From: Bacteroidaceae bacterium
GTDB lineage: Bacteria > Bacteroidota > Bacteroidia > Bacteroidales > Bacteroidaceae
NCBI GenBank assembly: GCA_017961965.1
Contig: JAGCWG010000262.1
Coordinates: 1 to 7,403, forward strand
Direction: 5' to 3'
DNA length: 7,403 nt
Shown here piece by piece: positions 7,108 to 7,403 of the stretch. A program made the translations under genes and the position numbers. The stretch's first letter is position 1. Every line of letters starts with the position of its first letter. Under the pieces are notes generated by a model. It was not told the DNA's origin. It saw only the letters and a list, made by a program, of their open reading frames with translations, and made no database searches.

Positions 7108-7151
7108 AAAAGGAGAATGTGCCAGATTCGGCACATTCTCCTTTTTGTTTT
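7108..7151 (+). terminator. Intrinsic terminator after the beta-galactosidase
   Basis: A perfect 16-bp stem pairs AAAAGGAGAATGTGCC (7108-7123) with GGCACATTCTCCTTTT (7130-7145), with the six-base loop AGATTC. The run CTTTTTGTTTT follows. It starts 27 bases after the TAA stop. The A residues on the left arm mean it could also stop transcripts coming from the right. Confidence 0.93.
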
Positions 7152-7165
7152 ATCAATGTATCACC

Positions 7166-7189
7166 TTGGGTGCCATCTTGAGTGCCATC
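7166..7189. repeat. 12-bp tandem duplication
   Basis: TTGGGTGCCATC (7166-7177) is followed directly by TTGAGTGCCATC (7178-7189), an 11/12 match. It lies just after the terminator and before the 22-bp repeat array. No function is evident. Confidence 0.7.
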
Positions 7190-7199
7190 CTTTGAAGCA

Positions 7200-7287
7200 T
7201 AACTATGGCGTTAGTCATATCTAAGTATGCTGTTTACGAATGCTAATCATACTGTTTAGGATGCGTAAGTATGGTGTTTGGTAATGT
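7200..7287. repeat. Four degenerate 22-bp tandem units
   Basis: Units start at 7200, 7222, 7244 and 7266, each exactly 22 bp. All begin with TAA, all have AT at unit positions 6-7 and GTT at positions 11-13, and most contain AGTATG near the start and TGTTT in the middle. The second and fourth units are the most alike. In the third unit the AGTATG block is replaced by CATACT (7248-7253), its reverse complement, so neighbouring units also form inverted pairs (7224-7229 with 7248-7253, and 7248-7253 with 7268-7273). The array ends 60 bases before the -33 element of the promoter at 7347. Confidence 0.7.
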
Positions 7288-7346
7288 GAAGCCATAGAGT
7301 AGGGACGTAATAATGTAAAGCTAATGCGGAAAAATCCCATAATTCC

Positions 7347-7378
7347 TTTGTGAGTAAGAATAAAAAGATGTAACTTTG
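7347..7378 (+). promoter_or_regulatory. Bacteroidota-type promoter for a gene right of the window
   Basis: TTTG (7347-7350) and TAACTTTG (7371-7378, an exact TAnnTTTG match) are 20 bases apart, the consensus spacing. Transcription would begin near 7385 and leave the window, so the gene it serves is not visible. Confidence 0.65.
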
Positions 7379-7403
7379 CAAGTGCAATCCGTTCCATCAT
7401 GAT

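Larger units (their letters stand above)
7152..7403. other. Non-coding right flank of the window
   Basis: After the terminator no gene is seen up to the window edge. The stretch holds a 12-bp tandem duplication, a four-unit 22-bp repeat and, near its end, a forward promoter. It reads as the upstream control region of a gene that starts to the right of the window. Confidence 0.6.

Noticed and set aside
7200..7287. CRISPR array
   Set aside because: The 22-bp units abut without unique spacers and are too different from each other.
1..7403. tRNA, rRNA, insertion sequence or attachment site
   Set aside because: No cloverleaf, ribosomal segment, transposase gene or terminal inverted repeat was recognised on either strand.

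Overview
The window looks like chromosomal DNA of a Bacteroidota gut or rumen bacterium, most likely from the Prevotella/Segatella side. Three observations support this. Promoter-like elements match the Bacteroidota consensus TTTG-N19-21-TAnnTTTG. Both genes start behind A/T-rich leaders without a Shine-Dalgarno sequence. The second protein is a signal-peptide-bearing GH2 beta-galactosidase with the 'NAQ' cleavage region common in this phylum. The genus assignment is an impression, not a demonstration.

Layout: 1-117 is an array of decamers (TCCTCTNNNN) that changes strand near position 25. It leads directly into 138-3284, an intact type I restriction-modification HsdR subunit of 1048 aa with all nuclease and helicase motifs present. 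A 632-bp non-coding stretch (3285-3916) follows. It holds a small repeat cluster over the hsdR stop codon, a T-rich tract, one good and one weaker promoter-like element exactly 100 bp apart, a two-copy 40-bp-period repeat and a long inverted repeat. Then comes 3917-7081, a complete exported GH2 beta-galactosidase of 1054 aa, closed by a strong intrinsic terminator (7108-7151). The last 250 bases hold a 12-bp tandem duplication, four 22-bp degenerate tandem units and a good forward promoter (7347-7378) for a gene beyond the right edge.

The two genes do not appear to work together. hsdR needs HsdM and HsdS partners, which are not in the window and presumably lie to the left; hsdR would then be the last gene of that locus. 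The beta-galactosidase looks monocistronic, with no susC/susD pair or sensor-regulator visible. Codon choice differs clearly: the beta-galactosidase is strongly biased (Lys AAG, Leu CTC, Arg CGT), as in a well-expressed resident gene, while hsdR is more mixed, as in an accessory gene. I see no new protein system. The unexplained material is in the non-coding DNA: three separate degenerate repeat families with periods of 10, 40 and 22 bp, close to whole numbers of helical turns.
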